From positions 1 to 59,764 of the forward strand of contig JAFDZV010000037.1 of assembly GCA_018266795.1 (NCBI GenBank): DNA of 59,764 nt, read 5' to 3'. The notes under the pieces are model-generated. The model worked only from the letters and a program-made list of their open reading frames with translations, did no database searches and was not told the origin of the DNA. Positions 56,286 through 59,764 of this stretch are shown here, piece after piece. This DNA comes from Bacteroidota bacterium (GTDB lineage Bacteria > Bacteroidota > Ignavibacteria > OLB7). Each line of letters opens with the position of its first letter. Within the stretch, counting starts at the first letter, position 1. The position numbers were made by a program, and so were the translations under genes.

Positions 56286-56491
56286 TCACCGACGAAGCCA
56301 TTCTGGAGCCTCAATCGGTAAACGAATTGGGGGGGTGGAATGTTAGTCGTACAAGGCTATTCAACGACCCGAAGCCATGTTTGGTTTCATCAACCTGCCA
56401 TCTGTACACCATTAATTTCCTGACATCCATACAGCGACGCCCGCAGTACCACCTGCGAGATCTCTGCTCTGGGATGAAAACCGGCAATATC

Positions 56492-58804
56492 TCACGATTC
56501 CCGGTGGCTCAGTGCATCCATAACGTCCGAGGAAATCGGATGACCAGTTCGGTCCCAGGCCTCGGTGACTGTAATCGCCACCATGTTGACGATGTCCTGC
56601 ACCTGGCTGGAGTTCTGGATCACATGGACGGGTTTATTCATGCCCATAAGAATTGGGCCAATGGCCTCACATTCACCAATGCGCATGAGAAGCTTATAGG
56701 CGATGTTGCCGGCGTCGATGTTGGGGAAGATAAGGACATTTGCGGCCTGCCCGCCGAGAGTATTGAATGGATAGAGGGCGTTCAGCATTTCCGGGGAAAC
56801 AGCCGTGTCGGCGTGCATCTCTCCGTCCACCATCAGGTGAGGATGTTCGGACTTTACGAGCTCCGTTGCGCGGCGCATTTTCGTGGCAGCAGGGTGCTTC
56901 GAGTCGCCAAAGTTCGAGAACGAGAGCATGGCAACTCGAGGCGTGGCCCCGAATCGTTGGGCGATCTCGGCAGCCATCATGGCAATCTCGGCAAGCTCTT
57001 CGGCCGGTGGATCGATATTCACCGTTGTATCGGCCAGGAAGAACTGGCCGCCGGACTTCGGCATCATCACGTACAATCCTGCAACGCGTGAATACCGGTG
57101 GTCGCGTCCAACAACCTGCAGTGCCGGGCGGATCACTTCCGGGTACGCGATCGACGCGCCCGCCACAAGTCCGTCGGCATCCCCCTGTCGTACCATCATG
57201 AGGCCGAAGTACATCGTTCGCTGCATCAGGCGACGTGCACCGGCTGCGTTGATCCCCTTCCGGGAACGAGTCTCGAAGAATGCGTCTGCGTATCCGAGTC
57301 GTCGCCCATCGTCCATCGGATTGGTCAGCTCCACTCCTTTGAGATCGATATGGTTCTCCTCGGCAATCGATCGCATCAGGTGGCGACGACCAAGCAGAAC
57401 CGGTTGGCATATCCCTTCCTCGACAAGCCGCTGCGCAGCCCGCAGTACAACAGTCTCCTCGCCTTCCGGAAGCACGATTCTCTTGAGCGGCCGTCTACGC
57501 TGAGCACGATTGATGATCGGGACCATGAATCCGCGCGATTTGCCGAGGCGGCTTTCCAGATCATCGGTATATGCATCCCAGTCGGTGATCGGCTTTCGAG
57601 CTACGCCGCTCTCCATTGCGGCACGGGCAACGGCCGGCGCCACCCATAGCAGCACGCGCTGGTCGAACGGCTTTGGGATGATATACTCCGGACCGAAACT
57701 GAGCGGCTTGTCGCCGTAGCTTCGGATCACCGAGTCCGCAACGTCCTCGCGTGTCAGGGCGGCAATGGCCCGTGCCGCGGCAAGCTTCATTTCATCATTG
57801 ATGGCGCGAGCGCGTACGTCAAGCGCGCCCCTGAAGATGAAGGGAAAGCCGAGCACATTGTTCACCTGATTCGGATAATCGCTGCGCCCGGTTGCCATGA
57901 TGATGTCGCTCCGGACCGACGTTGCGTCATCGTAGCTAATCTCCGGATCAGGGTTGGCCATCGCGAACACGATTGCATTGGGAGCCATGGATGACACCAT
58001 CGGTTTTGTGACCAGGCCTGCCTGCGAAAGGCCGATGAAGACGTCCGCTCCCGCCATCATCTCGCCCAACGTGGCGTGATCATCTCCATTGACAAACTCC
58101 TGCTTGTATTTGTTCAGATCATCGCGCTTGCGATGAATCAATCCCTTGGAGTCGCACATGTAGATGTTGCTGCGGTTCGCCCCCAGAAGCACATAGAATC
58201 GCGCGCAACTGATCGCCGAAGCGCCGGCTCCGGATATCACGATCTTGACTTGATCGATCTTCTTCCCCTGGATCTCCAACGCATTGATCAACGCCGCGCC
58301 GGAGATGATCGCGGTTCCATGTTGGTCGTCGTGAAACACTGGAATGTTCATCCGGCGTTTGAGGGCCTCCTCAACTTCGAAGCACTCCGGGGCCTTGATA
58401 TCCTCGAGGTTGATGCCACCGAACGTAGGCTCCAGAGCTGCGATCGTCTCGATGATCGCCTCGGTTTCGGATGAAGATATCTCGATATCGAATACATCGA
58501 TATCCGCGAACTTCTTGAAGAGCACGCCCTTCCCCTCCATTACCGGCTTGCCTGCAGCCGGGCCTATGTTCCCCAGGCCCAAGACGGCGGTACCGTTGGA
58601 GATAACGGCAACTAGATTCCCCTTTGCTGTATACTCGTATACCTTCTCCTCATCCGCGGCGATTTCACGGCACGGTTCGGCAACGCCGGGACTGTAGGCC
58701 AGTGAGAGGTCGCGTTGTGTAGAGACGGGTTTCGTGGAGATCACTTCGATCTTACCACGTCGACCCATTCGATGATATTCGAGTGCTTCCTCGCGCTTGA
58801 TCAT
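56492..58804 (-). CDS. maeB: NADP-malic enzyme fused to phosphotransacetylase-like domain (MaeB type)
   Basis: 770 residues from ATG 58804; a TTG three codons upstream is less likely. The first 430 or so residues are the malic enzyme: [49 protein letters not shown] and the Rossmann dinucleotide site [18 protein letters not shown]. It converts malate to pyruvate and CO2, making NADPH. From about 435 on is a phosphate acetyl/butyryltransferase-like domain ([30 protein letters not shown]), which in MaeB does not act as a transacetylase but tunes the enzyme with acetyl-CoA. Length is like the E. coli enzyme (759). A perfect TAACTTTG box is 139 bp upstream. Confidence 0.96.
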   Translation of the reverse strand: MIKREEALEYHRMGRRGKIEVISTKPVSTQRDLSLAYSPGVAEPCREIAADEEKVYEYTAKGNLVAVISNGTAVLGLGNIGPAAGKPVMEGKGVLFKKFADIDVFDIEISSSETEAIIETIAALEPTFGGINLEDIKAPECFEVEEALKRRMNIPVFHDDQHGTAIISGAALINALEIQGKKIDQVKIVISGAGASAISCARFYVLLGANRSNIYMCDSKGLIHRKRDDLNKYKQEFVNGDDHATLGEMMAGADVFIGLSQAGLVTKPMVSSMAPNAIVFAMANPDPEISYDDATSVRSDIIMATGRSDYPNQVNNVLGFPFIFRGALDVRARAINDEMKLAAARAIAALTREDVADSVIRSYGDKPLSFGPEYIIPKPFDQRVLLWVAPAVARAAMESGVARKPITDWDAYTDDLESRLGKSRGFMVPIINRAQRRRPLKRIVLPEGEETVVLRAAQRLVEEGICQPVLLGRRHLMRSIAEENHIDLKGVELTNPMDDGRRLGYADAFFETRSRKGINAAGARRLMQRTMYFGLMMVRQGDADGLVAGASIAYPEVIRPALQVVGRDHRYSRVAGLYVMMPKSGGQFFLADTTVNIDPPAEELAEIAMMAAEIAQRFGATPRVAMLSFSNFGDSKHPAATKMRRATELVKSEHPHLMVDGEMHADTAVSPEMLNALYPFNTLGGQAANVLIFPNIDAGNIAYKLLMRIGECEAIGPILMGMNKPVHVIQNSSQVQDIVNMVAITVTEAWDRTGHPISSDVMDALSHRES

Positions 58805-59571
58805 ATGGTTCAATGGATGTGGCTGTCCGGACCGGCAATCCCTCGAACAGGTTCATACAGCCGACGCTTGGGCGTCGGTTCGCACACGGTCATGGAAGGT
58901 TGCCGGGTGTGATCGAAGTGTGCCGATAACGCAATTGAGCGGCAAAGTTAGAAGAAAACGTGCGCGCAGCCCCATCGATTTCTTCCGGCAACACCTGCCA
59001 GGGCGATGCTTGCGGCAACGAGCCGGGCGGCTGCCTCACGAGGCGGATGAAAGGTCCGCAACTTCCCGGGCTGTCGGCCGGCATCCGCCATTCGATCGGG
59101 ATGCCCGGAAAGAGCGTTCGACTCGTTTGGGAGTAGGACGGCTCTGCACGGGCCGGACATTCAGTGCGCCTGTGCAATGGGGTGGAAACGTTGGAGCCCG
59201 TGTCGGTGGGCAGAAGTTACCGGTGCACAGAAGTTAATGGGCCCACTTCGCTTCCCTGATGAGTTTGGGGCTCGAAGTTCGCCTATAAGTTCCGTAAGTT
59301 AGGAGCTCTGGTGGTTGTTTGAATACCATCCCTCGTCGGCGGTCGCATTCCGTACATGCGAACGTCCGATCCCGCTGTAATGTCGTCGATTGGGCTGCAT
59401 GCTGAGCCCTTGAATCATGCGGCGACTTGGCTCCGCGGCACCATGGCCACATGGTGCATGATGATGCAAACCGTACTGCTAACCGCCTGCGACCTGATGC
59501 GTTGTATAGGTTGAACACCTGCGTGTGCGTCGATAGGACCTGATGGCCAGGCCTGAATCTTCTCGTAATAC
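58805..59571. other. Intergenic region upstream of maeB and the right-edge gene
   Basis: No supported gene. Frames on the minus strand (for example 59234-59518) lack motifs and are Arg/Ser-rich. It contains the maeB promoter candidate and a short direct repeat CAGAAGTTA (about 59211 and 59228). Confidence 0.45.
58943..58950 (-). promoter_or_regulatory. Perfect -7 element for maeB (TAACTTTG)
   Basis: TAACTTTG on the minus strand matches TAnnTTTG exactly and lies 138 bp upstream of the maeB ATG. No -33 TTTG at 19 bp is clear. Confidence 0.45.
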
Positions 59572-59764
59572 GTGGCTCTTTCTACGCTCATTCCAGATAG
59601 AATCCTGCGTTTTCTGAATGCGTTACCGGTGTCGGGTGACCCGTTCGAATGGATTCCCGTGTTCCGCGACGAGTTGTGTCTGCTACTTGGCGATGTTGAC
59701 AGGGTAACCGTAAACGTCAATGTTGTGTGCGATCTTCAGAAGGGCTTGTCCCGCCGACAGTTGA
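59572..59764 (+). CDS. Partial gene running off the right edge
   Basis: An open frame of 64 codons starts at a GTG (59572), two codons after an in-frame stop, and continues past the window end. The translation (VALSTLIPDRILRFLNALPVS, then FEWIPVFRDELCLLLGDVDRV in pieces) has a protein-like mix of hydrophobic and acidic residues, unlike the shadow frames nearby. No family can be named from 64 residues. The start is uncertain. Confidence 0.5.
   Translation, partial: MALSTLIPDRILRFLNALPVSGDPFEWIPVFRDELCLLLGDVDRVTVNVNVVCDLQKGLSRRQL

Noticed and set aside
59234-59720. Minus-strand frames near the right edge
   Set aside because: Arg/Ser-rich without motifs; the opposite strand has a more protein-like frame running off the edge.

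Overview
The window reads as a GC-rich (roughly 60 % by eye) chromosome segment from the Bacteroidota/Chlorobiota side of the tree, most like Kapabacteria or Ignavibacteria. This affiliation is inferred. It rests on three very large secreted proteins with type IX secretion (T9SS) style C-terminal domains, SBBP beta-propeller plus Ig-like adhesins, OmpA-type outer-membrane proteins, and a recurring TAnnTT(T/C)G element upstream of genes that resembles the Bacteroidota -7 promoter box. A cytochrome P450 suggests the cell meets oxygen. I saw no rRNA, tRNA, CRISPR array, transposase or integrase.

Layout. 0.6-6.3 kb: giant secreted parallel beta-helix/Ig-like protein. 6.5-8.1 kb: SRAP abasic-site protein and an EamA exporter. 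8.3-11.3 kb: two secreted proteins sharing a C-X9-C-X10-C-X2-H tail, the second translationally coupled to a PAP2 phosphatase, with a six-copy 13-bp tandem repeat between them. 11.4-15.8 kb: DinB-like protein, Cd/Zn-type P1B ATPase, small membrane protein, MoaA. 16.2-17.6 kb: ECF sigma factor and zinc-finger anti-sigma. 17.9-22.7 kb: PPC-domain protein, PstS lipoprotein, four-TM protein, metal-sensor-like two-component pair, tiny His-rich secreted protein. 23.1-33.1 kb: two successive four-gene modules, each an ECF sigma plus a cysteine-free membrane anti-sigma-like gene on the minus strand, and a divergent lipoprotein plus a large outer-membrane barrel/OmpA protein on the plus strand. 33.5-39.4 kb: 1,953-residue SBBP/Ig adhesin with a T9SS tail. 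39.5-43.5 kb: cytochrome P450, a 1.1-kb stretch without a convincing gene that holds two strong terminators, and a secreted repeat protein. 43.6-46.4 kb: three minus-strand genes of visibly lower GC, one with an HELIH metalloprotease motif. 46.5-54.5 kb: membrane metallophosphoesterase, isocitrate dehydrogenase, MFS transporter, secreted subtilase with a T9SS tail, ArfB. 54.6-58.8 kb: small membrane protein, a fourth ECF sigma/anti-sigma pair, and a MaeB-type malic enzyme. The right edge carries the start of an unidentified reading frame.

How it fits together. The region is dominated by the cell envelope: three T9SS-type cargo proteins, two OmpA-type proteins, several lipoproteins and small secreted proteins, and four ECF sigma/anti-sigma switches. 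Central metabolism is represented by icd and maeB, two enzymes that typically make NADPH. The duplicated sigma/anti-sigma/lipoprotein/OmpA module is the best candidate for an undescribed system.
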